NCBI GenBank assembly: GCA_936450465.1
Contig: OW388302.1
Span: 60,858,328-60,922,327 of the forward strand
Origin: Gibbula magus
Lineage: Eukaryota > Mollusca > Gastropoda > Trochida > Trochidae
Reading direction: 5' to 3'
Length of the DNA: 64,000 nucleotides
Positions within the stretch are counted from its first letter, which is position 1, and each line of letters starts with the position of its first letter. This document shows positions 46,865 to 56,460 of the stretch, piece after piece. The translations under genes were made by a program, and so were the position numbers. Under the pieces are notes generated by a model, which made no database searches, had not been told where the DNA came from, and was given only the letters and a program-made list of their open reading frames with translations.

Positions 46865-47350
46865 TTGCATTATTATACCCCCGCCGCGCCTTTTGCGCCA
46901 AGCAGGGGATATAGTATTCGGTAACGAACGTCCGTACGTACGAAGTGGAATAACTCACTACTATTCACTAGATTCTTTTCATACTTTATATATAGGTCAA
47001 CGATAGTAATGTAATGTAATGTAATGTTATGTGACCTCGAACTTCACGATCACAACGAAACTTTGACAAGTTACCCTTGTCAGCGAGATATCAAAATACC
47101 CTTTGACTAAAATGTCTATAAGACTTTATACATTATACCTACGTTCTACTCGGGCAGACAGAGGGCTGATTTGATTTAAGTGACATTGGCATAATGTTCA
47201 AGGTCAATCAGGACCCAGTCGATTTGTGTGACCATAGCATTATGTTTTTACTTTGAAGTATTTATTTACGGTGAGGGATCATGTCACCTAAGTGACAAGT
47301 GCTTGTTTCCAATGGTCACTATATATGTGCGTGCTTAAGACATTCGAAGT
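46865..47350 (+). repeat. Interspersed repeat starting TATACCCCCGCCGCG
   Basis: A CCCGCCGCGCC ... GCAGGGGATATAG stem, a CGTCCGTACGTACG stretch and a short (GTAAT)n tract resemble a class of short repeats common in invertebrate genomes. Its right end and target duplication were not found. Confidence 0.35.
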
Positions 47351-48230
47351 ATCTCGTGACCATCGTCTCTGATTCAACGAACTATTGCATCACAACAGAG
47401 CACCGACAGATAATAGACTTATAATACTCAAGGCTCAAGATATGTCTACACAAGATTTTCGCATTAATATCTTTAAAAGTGAAAAAAAGGACAAATTCAA
47501 GTTCTATATATAGGAGAGGGCGTGATAAGTTGAGCCAATATTTTATTACAGCTGTGTAAAATATGTTGATCAATATCAATATGTTTTGGCAAATACAAAT
47601 ACATAACATATTGCAGATATCATTATACGATGCATATTTGCATTGTTACAGGCTTTCAGAGTAAGTTGATCATCTGCAAGAAGTAAGTTGATCCCTTAGC
47701 TTACGTAGTGTAGTTTATATAAAAGAAATCAAGAAATATCAAGAAATACAATATCTCGGAACATAGTTCAAGTGGTTGTAACCAGGATTTCAGACGATTT
47801 CACGAATTTTACGAGCGACTCTATATATTTACCAGGGATAACGCGATAATAAAGCGTCTTTTAAACTTAAACAAGGTTAATAATAGACCCTGATAGTCAG
47901 GAAAAAACTTCCTTTCCTTCCTATCAGGGTCCACAACTTTACCATATTCTCGGTATCATGGTTTATCCTGTATCCAGTGTGGATGAAATGTACTAAAGGC
48001 AGATGTACACATCATAGTGATTACGTGTATAGAGATCCGTAAAAAAACCCTTTTTTTAGATTGCTTTTACATGTATGCTTCTCAGAAAAAAATGAAGACA
48101 TAGAAGTAATCAGAATGTATATATAACAACAAGACATGGTCATAAACATCCACAACCATATTGGTTCTCATGAAAATATAATTGATCGCTTCTCATTTAA
48201 GAACTCGATGCATCAATCAATATTTGTATA
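47351..48230 (+). other. No recognised feature
   Basis: AT-rich sequence; the only structure noticed is a hairpin GACCCTGATAG ... CTATCAGGGTC at 47887-47933. Confidence 0.4.
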
Positions 48231-48402
48231 CGGTACTTGAAAGGTCACATGCCTGTAGTACATTCATTCATTCAGGTAGATCACTTTCTTGATGTTATAA
48301 TAGATATTTCTGAATGACATGATTGCATAATATGTATACATTGCAAGGCTCTGTAAAAATAGAGTGTTTGTTTCCGTTAACAATGACACTAGCTTCTAAT
48401 TA
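48231..48402 (-). mobile_element. 5'-truncated copy of the 2A-LINE, 3' end only
   Basis: CATGCCTGTAGTACA, GGTAGATCAC, TATACATTGCAAGG and GTTAACAATGACA follow in the same order as at 28180-28350, the 3' end of the intact LINE. It is diverged and non-coding. Confidence 0.7.
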
Positions 48403-48418
48403 TAAAAGTACGGTCTAA

Positions 48419-48929
48419 AGGCGCTGTAGCACGTTTTTTGCATATTTTTTTTTCTCAAATTTGCTATTTATCATTAAAGTTTATACACTATACGGTTATA
48501 TTAGAGGGTAAAACATCACATTACACGACCTGATAAGCCGTATCCATAGAAAACGGTTGTCGGCATTGAAAGAAAATGGTGCGACGCATAAAGCGACAGT
48601 GGCGTGTGAGAGAGTAAGATTTGTAGGGATCATGCGAATTTGAATTCAGAATGCAAGATGGTTGACCATTCTATCATTGTTCGATATATATTACTCTACT
48701 TTCAGTGTTTAGGTATTGCTAAATCAGTCAGATCACTTAAACTACCTTCGATCGGCCATTTTAATGTGAACACCTTAAAATGGCCACTCGAAGAGGCTTA
48801 ACCTTACAATGTACATTCGTTTTAGAACTCTTTTTATTGATTGATGAGTATCATTTAGCCATTGGTAACACTTATTTACCTTTTCGTGAGATCAATTTAT
48901 TTCAGTAAGAAAAACGTGCTACAGCGTCT
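48419..48929 (+). mobile_element. TTAA-type MITE, 511 bp
   Basis: The ends AGGCGCTGTAGCACGTTTTT and ...AAAAACGTGCTACAGCGTCT are inverted copies. The right flank is TTAA and the left flank CTAA, one mutation from TTAA. Longer than the copy at 6368-6720, with extra interior sequence shared with 672-1640. Confidence 0.75.
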
Positions 48930-49812
48930 TTAATGTATTTGGTCCAAGGACTTTTGTAAACCGGCCAGGTAAAGAAGTAATGTAGCTAAAGCATCAGCCT
49001 TAAAAGTAAAAGAAGTGGCACGACCTTCCAAATATGCTGTGTTAGGATTCCAGAGAGGCATGATGGCTCAACCTACCCAGCGGTTCAACGAATTAGTTCG
49101 GTATTGTTGACATGTTGCTTCAAAATACATGTGTAATACTTTTTAATCACTAAGATGATTACTTGATGCTGTTTGAAAATATTGTATGTTTTCTTTATTG
49201 GTTATTTCATTAACAAGCTAGTTGTTTTTTGGATAACAGTGAATCAGTTAACATTTACATGTAACATATTAACTCCATTATATTTACGTCACAACATCCC
49301 ATCAAAACAATACTTAGTATACACCACCGTGTAATATGGAGCATATTATTTTTAATATCTTTAATTATAGCTCTAAAAATCTTGACATAAGCAAAATTTC
49401 GAAATTGTCATTAAATTCGACTAAAGTTGAGGGAACCTACTTTGATAATGAATCAGTCATTGCTATCACTACTACTAGACCATGGTATCAAAATAATACG
49501 AAATTCACCCATTCTTTCTTGATTCATCGGTTTAAGACAATTTTCCTATGTACGCATGTTCGCAGGTACATACGGGGATATTTATATTACACTGAGGCAT
49601 ACTTAAAGCACTAATATCGAAGGACTAACACGATAAAAACAATCGCCATATTGATTCTCACTAACACTCTCAAAATTTTCCTAAATCGTCCTTAATCTAA
49701 AAACTATGATGTATACATGTATGTACACAAATAAAAATATACATACGACGTGCACTGAAAAAACATGCAAGAACATTAAAATAGAAAAGCATGTTTGTCA
49801 TTTTCGTAATCG
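48930..49812 (+). other. No recognised gene
   Basis: AT-rich interval; a 92-codon frame at 49336-49614 has no recognisable features. Confidence 0.4.
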
Positions 49813-49911
49813 TATGGCATCCATCCTCGATAATCCAGCGCTATTGTTCCGATAACTCGTGTGTAGATTTATCGGAACAATAGCGCTGGATTATCGAGGA
49901 TGTATGGCATC
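49813..49911. mobile_element. 81-bp perfect hairpin insertion with 9-bp target duplication
   Basis: Arms 49822-49854 and 49870-49902 are exact 33-base inverted copies around a 15-base loop. TATGGCATC occurs directly on both sides (49813-49821 and 49903-49911). A 9-bp duplication is typical of Mutator-like elements. Confidence 0.8.
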
Positions 49912-50570
49912 AAACCCAAATAGGGTCATAAGGGGGTCACCAAATATACAATTTAGAATCCCTTTTGGATAAGGAGTCTGCACGCAACTTTTTAGCTCTC
50001 TGGACCTAATAGAACTGGAGAAGAAGATGAAAATAGCTTTTTAAGGTTGGGATCCCTGTGACCCCATTTGTGGTCAAGGGGTCACGTAATCAACAATTTA
50101 GAATCCTCATTACCCAAGGAGTCTTCACACAACTATTCAGTTCTCTTGACCTTTTGGAACTGGAGAAGAAGATGAACATAAGTTTTTAAGGTTGTGACCC
50201 CTGTGATCCCATTTGGGGTCATTGGTTCACGAAATCTACAATTTAGAATCCCCTTTACCCAAGGAGTCTGCACACAACTATTCAGCTCTCTAGACCTTTT
50301 GGAACTGGAGAAGAAGATGAAAATAGGTTTTTAAGGTTGTGACCCCTGTGACCCCTGTGACCACATTTGGGGTCATTGGTTCACGAAATCTACAATTTAG
50401 AATCCCCTTTACCCAAGGAGTCTGCATATAAAATTTCAGCTCTAGAATCATTGGTTCTGGAGAAGAAGTCGAAAAAGCGAAAAGTTTACGGACGGAAGGA
50501 CGGACGGACGGACGCCGGACGCCATGCCATGCCAAAAGCCCAAAAGGGCCTTTCAGGCCTGATGAGCTAA
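49912..50570 (+). repeat. ~140-bp tandem repeat ending in a SINE-like tail
   Basis: Four successive copies of a module containing TACAATTTAGAATCCCCTTT, ACCCAAGGAGTCTGCA, CAGCTCT and GGAGAAGAAGATGAAAATAG. The last copy runs into ACGGACGGACGGACG and then a stem AGGCCT...AGGCCT followed by GATGAGCTAAAAATTAAT, an ending shared by abundant short repeats of many marine invertebrates. No Pol III boxes identified. Confidence 0.6.
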
Positions 50571-50754
50571 AAATTAATACGCCGTTTCTCTATGTCGTAC
50601 TCCAACAATATATTATGCCCTCGCACATATCACATTGGAACAGACACACGGACGCACAGACGCACGTACGGACACACGGGCTGATGGACGGATTATCACT
50701 CAAACCTATCGCCGTCCAGTTATTGGCAGTGTAAAAATGAAGTGAAGACATAGG

Positions 50755-51036
50755 CTAGAGTTATTTGAGGCTAGCCCGAAATGACTCTACCAGCATTGAT
50801 TTGGTAAAGCCTGAAAAATATTGAGGTTTAGGTAGAGTCATTTGAGCCTGGATAGAGTCATCTGAGCCTGAGGAAAATTCTAGCCCCAAATGACTCTAGA
50901 GTTATCTGAGGCCAGGCTCAAATGACTCTAGAGTTAACTGAGGCCAGGCTCAAATGACTCTAGAGTTATCTGAGGCCAGGCTCAAATAACTCTAGAGTCA
51001 TTTTTGTACTAGAGTCATCTGAGGCTGATACACCGG
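50755..51036. repeat. Right subterminal repeats of the 7-kb element
   Basis: Repeated CTCAAATGACTCTAGAGTTA / TCTGAGGCCAGG words, mirrored by those at 44010-44160. Confidence 0.7.
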
Positions 51037-51732
51037 CTATAGTTCAGTCGTTTAGATTTCCCCTCTTATTTAATATTTATCTAAGTTAGAGTGTCAATAA
51101 CGCAACTACATCACTTATTACATATCGCTACCTTGATAAACAAAAACACTGAAATATATTTTGTTATTTTGCATAAGGACGAATGTGAATTTTTTTTTAT
51201 TCAACATGAATGAGGCGTGTTAACACCGTTATAATCCGTATGAAATGTGTAATAGATCTCTGTGACGTTTGAACATCTTCATCATCTGACATGCGCGCCG
51301 CCGCCATATTGGGCAACGATAAGGATTGTTCCAAAACACATTGCAGAATTACGGGTCCCGCAATGGTCACATCCAGTACTGAACAGTGTTGACATCTGCT
51401 GCCATTTGTAGTACGTTTTACGGGGCGTGTATATATGTAATTTTGTTGTATAAGGACAAAGATAAAAATGTTATTTAGGCAGTTATGTAAGGCTAAATCT
51501 AGTGGATTCTGTCATTAGACGCCAAGCGACTCCTGTGTATTACGTCACAAGGCCAAGCAAGCGGAATTCGGTCTCGGCTAAAGTTTTATGAGGCGTAATT
51601 GAGCGGCGTTCTAAAAAGGCGTTATAAAAGGTGTTTATTGGTTGAACTGACAAATATCAACTGAAATCCTCGTCATTTTGGAATATGCTTGAATAAAAAC
51701 CGAAAAGTGATATGGTCGGGGTTTGTGGATCT
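51037..51732 (+). other. Right arm of the TTAA element, no gene
   Basis: Contains the inverted counterpart of the left arm around 51521-51548. No open frame of note. Confidence 0.5.
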
Positions 51733-51837
51733 TTAACAAAATCTTCTATCTAACGTTTAAGCAGTGTATTCAGTTCATTAACATACGGACGTAACAAGGT
51801 TACATTTGGGATAACACTACCTTCGATAGTACAACTT

Positions 51838-51976
51838 CTTGTACTTTTTTCGGGCCGATTCTCTTGAATGATTCGAACCCACGCCCTCAGAGTAAGGCAA
51901 CTATCGCCAACACTTACCATAGCAACAGCTTACCACACGACCTCGAGGAATGGGACTCGGCCCGAAAAAGTACAAG
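51838..51976 (-). mobile_element. 139-bp inverted-repeat element with tRNA-like interior (unit 3)
   Basis: Left arm CTTGTACTTTTTTCGGGCCG and right arm CGGCCCGAAAAAGTACAAG are inverted copies. The interior on the minus strand has GGGTTCGAATC, a B-box match. This is the best preserved of the three copies. Confidence 0.55.
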
Positions 51977-52267
51977 AATTTGTGTTATTGAAGGGAGTGT
52001 TATCTTAAATGTAACCTTGTTATATTTCTCTACTATCTAAATGGCATTTATTTCTAAATATACGAACGGCTAAGTGATATTTTCGTCTTTTTGGGGATCG
52101 ATTATTAACGTACTTTCTCGTTTATTTGGAGTGTCAATTATCTCACAGTGTGTTAACAGCATAAGGTTAAGTCAGTATATGGCTGTACTTACAACATCAG
52201 AGATCATCCCTAAATATTGTATTCAATCAAAAAACATGAAAGTCTTTTTATTGTGAATGATTAATCA

Positions 52268-52348
52268 TTTTAATGATGACTTGTTTCAACAGTCGAAAAG
52301 ACTTGTAAACAAGTCGAAATGCGACGCATCCAGTCATCATTAAAATGA
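52268..52348. repeat. Foldback sequence, unit 3
   Basis: ATTTTAATGATGAC and GTCATCATTAAAAT face each other, with GACTTGTAAACAAGTC inside. The left arm has lost about 35 bp relative to unit 1, while the right arm is complete, the reverse of unit 1. Confidence 0.65.
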
Positions 52349-52504
52349 TATCTACAGCAAGTGTCGTCTGAAGTATTTTATGTTTATATACATTTACTTA
52401 CGTGAGACCTTCTTCATTTATATATATATGAGGTGTATAGAAATGATTACATTGAACACAATCAAAGAGTAGAAAGTGAAGCGTATAGGATAAGGAAAAA
52501 CATT

Positions 52505-53341
52505 ATGAAAGATCGGTCCTTTGCCTGTGAGGCAAGAAAAAAAGCTTCATGGAACTTTCTAAATGTTTCCAATCATTGTTTGATGTATGAAACATGGGTT
52601 AATGAGGACCCTGTACTTCTTCCGTTGAAATACCGGATTAAACCAATTCATTGTGAGGATGTGGAATCAAAAAACATTCGGATACGCCTGGCAGTTCAAC
52701 GCTTCCGTGCCGCTATAGATATCATGAACATTAGTGCACAAAACTACAAAAGGAAGATAAAAGATACGGATGAGCAGTTCCGAGAATTCCTAACGAGGAA
52801 AGCTTCTGGATTTGTTTTGGACAAACTGTGCGAGATTTGGGAGAAAGAGTGTGAGCAACACGAGGAGAAACAACTTCAGCAGTGGAAGACCAAAGAAGTG
52901 TGGCTACAGAACTATAAGTCAAAATATGGTGACTCTGTGTTTAAAGAAAGGACAGGACAGAAACTCAGACGTCAAATACCGATTCCTAAACAAAGAAACA
53001 AGACACAATTTAAACAAATAGTCGAACAAGAGAAGGACCTAACAAGGGTTAATAAGACATTTGCAGAGGCCGTGAGAACATCCCCGTCAAGAAATCAGGA
53101 ACCATTTCTGACACGGACTATCAAACGTCGAATCAACAATAGGTTCCAAAGTTACAAGAAGACGACAAGAACTGGACAGAAGACTTATCAAAAGAAAAAC
53201 TTTAATGTTCAAAATCGCTGTTACGCCAACAATGGCCAATCTACCTTTATAGGTAAAGCCGTTAACAAGTATTTTTTAGAAAGAGGACATGCTCAAAAGA
53301 AATCGGGTCATCTGGGGAGGTGGAAACCACCAAAATGGTAG
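52505..53341 (+). CDS. Upstream ORF of the Penelope-like element
   Basis: About 278 codons from the first ATG; the frame is open from 52433. The protein is strongly basic in its C-terminal half (KRRINNRFQSYKKTTRTGQK) and Lys/Glu-rich with helical character in the middle (RKASGFVLDKLCEIWEKECE), suggesting a nucleic-acid-binding coiled-coil protein. It overlaps the start of the RT frame by 22 bases in a different frame (RT ORF at 53320). I do not recognise the family. It could be an ORF1-like companion or the N-terminal part of the RT protein separated by a frameshift. Confidence 0.5.
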   Translation: MKDRSFACEARKKASWNFLNVSNHCLMYETWVNEDPVLLPLKYRIKPIHCEDVESKNIRIRLAVQRFRAAIDIMNISAQNYKRKIKDTDEQFREFLTRKASGFVLDKLCEIWEKECEQHEEKQLQQWKTKEVWLQNYKSKYGDSVFKERTGQKLRRQIPIPKQRNKTQFKQIVEQEKDLTRVNKTFAEAVRTSPSRNQEPFLTRTIKRRINNRFQSYKKTTRTGQKTYQKKNFNVQNRCYANNGQSTFIGKAVNKYFLERGHAQKKSGHLGRWKPPKW

Positions 53342-55673
53342 ACCCTAAAATTATTAATCTTTCTGACCATCCCCTTTCTGATAATGAAACTATATATATA
53401 CTTTTGAAAAGGGGTCTTAAATTTACCCCAACTCCGAAGCCTAATGTTAATGATATAAAAGTGAATATGAAAGTTTTTTCCCGTAAATTAAGGCTTGCGG
53501 AATTCTTTGCTACTGATGAGAGTGACATAGAAGGGGATGGTGAGGAAGATTGTCGCATATGTGACGAAAACTTAGTTAGAAATAAATCTAAGTTCAATAG
53601 AGATAAGTATTTGGAAGAATTTTGTCAACGATTTGAAAACAACCCTGTTCATATTAACAAAAGTACTTCTAATCTAACGAAAGGGGAATTAAAAGCCCTC
53701 CAAGATCTTTCTAATAAAAAGGATATCATAATCAAGGAAGCTGATAAAGGAGGTGCTATTGTTATAATGAACAGGTCTTACTATTGTGATAAAGTGATGT
53801 CTATTTTAAATAATACAGAATATTATCAAAAATCTACAGCAAGTAAAGAAAAGGCTGTTGGTAACAAAGTTAAAAAGTTGCTTGAAAAATACTCAAATGA
53901 AATTCTAGATAAGGAAAAAGATTACATTACTAACTTTGAAGCTAAAACGGCTAACTTTTATGGTTTACCAAAGGTTCACAAAAGTAAGCTTATTCAGGAA
54001 AACGTTGTTTGTGATAACAATGAAGTCATAAATGTTGTAAATCCCGACGATTTAACCTTTAGACCCATAGTTGGGGGACCCGACAGTTGTACACAACGTC
54101 TTAGTAATTATTTAGACATAATTCTTAAACCTTTGTGTAAACATGTCAAAAGTTATCTAAGAGATGATATAGATTTCTTGTGCAATCTTCCCGCACACGT
54201 TGCCAAAGACTCCACTATTGTCAGTTTTGATGTAGTTAATTTATACAGCAATATTGATACTACACTTGGCATCGAAGCTATAAAATATTGGCTTAAAGAA
54301 TTTAGGCATGAGATAGTTGATAGATTTTCAGAAACTTTTATTTTAGATGCTTTAAAATTGGTTCTGAACAATAACATTTTCTACTTTGATGGTTGTTCTT
54401 ATTCACAGCAGAAGGGGGTTGCCATGGGCACAAAAGTTGCGCCAACTTACGTGACCTTAGTTCTAGGATATCTGGAAAAAATATTTTATGAGAAGGTAGG
54501 AACTAAACTTGGAGAGGAAACAAAAGAACACGTAGAAAATATGTGGAAAAGATTTTTAGATGATTGTTTTGCCATTTTAGATTGTTCGGATGAAACTTTA
54601 GAAGAAATTCACAAAATTCTAAACTCTCTAAATTCATCAATTCAATTTTACTATGGAGAAGAGTAAAAGTGAAACGAATTTCCTGGATGTAAAAGTGAAA
54701 TTAAATTCTGAAGGCATTATAAACACAGATATGTTTTAAAAGTACAGATACACATCAATATTTGGATTTTAGATCATGCCATCCCCGACACACAAAACGA
54801 AATATCCCATACTCTTTAGCTAGGAGAATTTGCACTATAGTGTCTGAAAATGACATAAAAGAAAAACGCCTTAATGAATTAAAGCTATTTTTAGAAAATC
54901 AAAAGTACCCTATTCATTTGATAAATGACGGTATAAGTAGGGCATTGAGTCTGGATCAAAACAAACTCAGAGAATCAGCTAAAAGTAATCATCCTTTAGA
55001 CAGTTCTCCATCCCACAATAGCGCAAACGCTTCCAACCTGGAAACCAGTCAGGCTGACATTGCAGAGAAGAGGTGTCTCCCATTAATAACTACTTTTAAT
55101 CCGAATCACATCAACGCAATGAGCTTAATTAATCAGCATATACCGGTTTGACAGCAAAGCCAAAGGATGCAACGCATAATGAAAAATTACCGTATTATCA
55201 ATAGTCAAAGACAGCCCCAAAATCTAAGGAAATTACTGACAAAGTCTAGATATGATTCTAATACGGATACCCCCCAGGTTAGAAAATGTGGTGATAAACG
55301 ATGCGCGACATGTAACATTTTGATTGAGGGCACATCGGTTAGTATCCCACCAAATAGAATATTTTTTGTAAAAAGAAATATGACATGTGATTCAAAAAAT
55401 GTTGTTTATATGATTGTTTGTCATGGATGTCAAGAAATATACATCGGGAAAACAGAATTGAAATTAAAAAGAAGAATGAATCTTCATCGTTCTCAAATCA
55501 AACAAAAACACAATCGTACTATCCCTCTTAGTGCGCATCTTGAACTATGTGGAAAAAATAAATATTCTGTTTTTCCGATATACAAAGTTGATTCAACAGA
55601 ATCTGATTGCTTGGCAGAAAAAGAATTATTGTTTATTAATAAATATAAGCCAAGACTCAATTCTAAAATGTAA
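53320..55673 (+). pseudogene. Penelope-like RT with GIY-YIG endonuclease, broken
   Basis: RT part, 53320-54666: opening motif NLSDHPLS...GLKFTPTP (13-38), DKGGAIVIM, FYGLPKVHK (213-221), RPIVGG, SFDVVNLYSNI (302-312, catalytic Asp), QKGVAMGTKVAPTY and FLDDCFAI (412-419). The frame shifts near 54655 (SKSETNFLDV continues in another frame), meets a stop after INTDMF (near 54737), shifts again into HQYLDF-like sequence (54762-55151) and has a TGA at 55149. The last part (55167-55673) holds CGDKRCATC (zinc-binding linker) and a GIY-YIG nuclease: VVYMIVC, IYIGKT, the conserved Arg region KLKRRMNLH, then KELLFINKYKPRLN. At least two frameshifts and two stops mean no single active protein is made. 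Confidence 0.85.
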
Positions 55674-55783
55674 TGTCATTCTCAATGTACATCTATTTCT
55701 ATGCATTGTATCTATGAATGTATCTATGCAATGTATTGTGACGTCATAATTACACTTTATGACGCATCAACCGACTCAACGTC

Positions 55784-55828
55784 ATTCACCTGATGAGACC
55801 CGTAATGGTCGAAAGCATGCTTGTGAAT
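55784..55828 (+). ncRNA. Type-I hammerhead ribozyme, Penelope-associated
   Basis: Stem I ATTCAC (55784-55789) pairs with GTGAAT (55823-55828), six of six. The core CTGATGA is 55790-55796. Stem II GACC (55797-55800) pairs with GGTC (55807-55810) around CGTAAT. GAA is 55811-55813. Stem III is AGC/GCT of the palindrome AGCATGCT (55814-55821), and the cleavage-site base is T55822, so cleavage is predicted between 55822 and 55823. All invariant hammerhead positions are present. The very short, self-complementary stem III is the form known from Penelope-like elements, often active as a dimer. It lies 110 bp downstream of the GIY-YIG frame. Confidence 0.8.
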
Positions 55829-55852
55829 CTGATTAAATCATCGTAATTTAAA

Positions 55853-55990
55853 CATTTAGCTGAATGTGGAAACGGGCATTTTTCTGTCTTCCCAATGTAT
55901 AAATTAAATTTTGATAATAACAAGCTTTTAGAAACAAAAGAAAGCAGATTTATCCAAATGTTTTCACCAAAGTTAAACTCTAAAACTTGA
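55853..55990 (+). pseudogene. Second, different Penelope GIY-YIG C-terminal fragment
   Basis: Open frame HLAECGNGHFSVFP...KLLETKESRFIQMFSPKLNS ending in TGA aligns with HLELCGKNKYSVFP...CLAEKELLFINKYKPRLNS of the upstream element but differs at more than half of the positions. It is therefore the tail of a different Penelope family directly after the hammerhead of the first, either a truncated insertion or a tandem template switch. Confidence 0.75.
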
Positions 55991-56155
55991 TGTGTCCATG
56001 TCTTTACCTTAGATTGTGACGTCACAATGTAATGGCGTCATGATGTACACGACGACGTTGCCTGACAACGTATTATCCGGTTTGAATGGCTGTGTAGCTG
56101 AAAGCGCTCGCCATTAAAATGGATGATTTCTTCTTCTAAATCCATTATGTTTTCC

Positions 56156-56202
<47 letters not shown>

Positions 56203-56460
56203 CGATATTGCGGATTCGCTTTATGAATTTGGTAAACACTGTGATCGATGCAGCTGGTTATGGATATCTTACCTTGAAATCAGAAACCACAGCCACGTGT
56301 ACAATTGGTCACATGTAAATAATGAAAGAAACAGGAGGAGTGAAAAATCACACGATGGGCAATGGCTACCGGGGAATTATCAACCAGGGGAATTATCAAC
56401 CAGGAGATTATCAACCAGGGGAATTCCAAAAGAGTCTATGGTCACAAAGCAAAATAACAC
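55991..56460 (+). other. Penelope 3' tail, microsatellite and upstream flank of copy 3
   Basis: 56087-56125 has AATGGC...GCTGAAAGCGCTC-GCCATT, possibly a collapsed hammerhead tail. TA and TATG repeats at 56156-56200 restart the alignment with units 1 and 2 (CGATATTGCGGATTCGCT). GGGGAATTATCAACCAG is tandemly repeated at about 56370-56420. Confidence 0.45.

Larger units (their letters stand above)
44004..51036. mobile_element. 7-kb inverted-repeat element with subterminal repeats
   Basis: The left end CCGGTGTAACAGTCTCAAAT (44004 on) and the inverse of the right end, CCGGTGTATCAGCCTCAGAT (51036 back), match at 23 of 27 bases. Both ends carry arrays of AGAGTCATTTGAGGC / TGACTCTAGAGTTATTTGAG words in both orientations (44004-44160 and 44269-44429; 50755-51025), as is usual for transposase-binding subterminal repeats. 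No transposase was recognised in the interior. A target duplication could not be defined. Confidence 0.55.
42994..51732. mobile_element. 8.7-kb TTAA-flanked composite insertion
   Basis: Units 1 and 2 read continuously GTTTGTTAACAAAATC; here the TTAA is duplicated at 42990-42993 and 51733-51736 with 8739 bp between. The outermost bases are AGAT and ATCT. About 210 bp inside each end, GTGACGTCATACACAGGAGT (left) and the inverted GTGACGTAATACACAGGAGT (right) correspond, so the element has long degenerate inverted ends. No transposase frame was found. TTAA duplication suggests a piggyBac-type non-autonomous element that later accumulated the nested insertions listed within it. Confidence 0.6.
52349..55850 (+). 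mobile_element. Penelope-like retroelement (decayed) with 3' hammerhead
   Basis: Inserted next to the foldback, interrupting the alignment with units 1 and 2 until the TA tract at 56156. Order: short leader, an upstream open frame (52505-53341), an RT frame, an interrupted connector, a Cys-rich linker and a C-terminal GIY-YIG endonuclease (to 55673), then a non-coding tail with a hammerhead fold. This is the canonical order for endonuclease-positive Penelope-like elements. Exact ends and target duplication were not determined. Confidence 0.8.
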
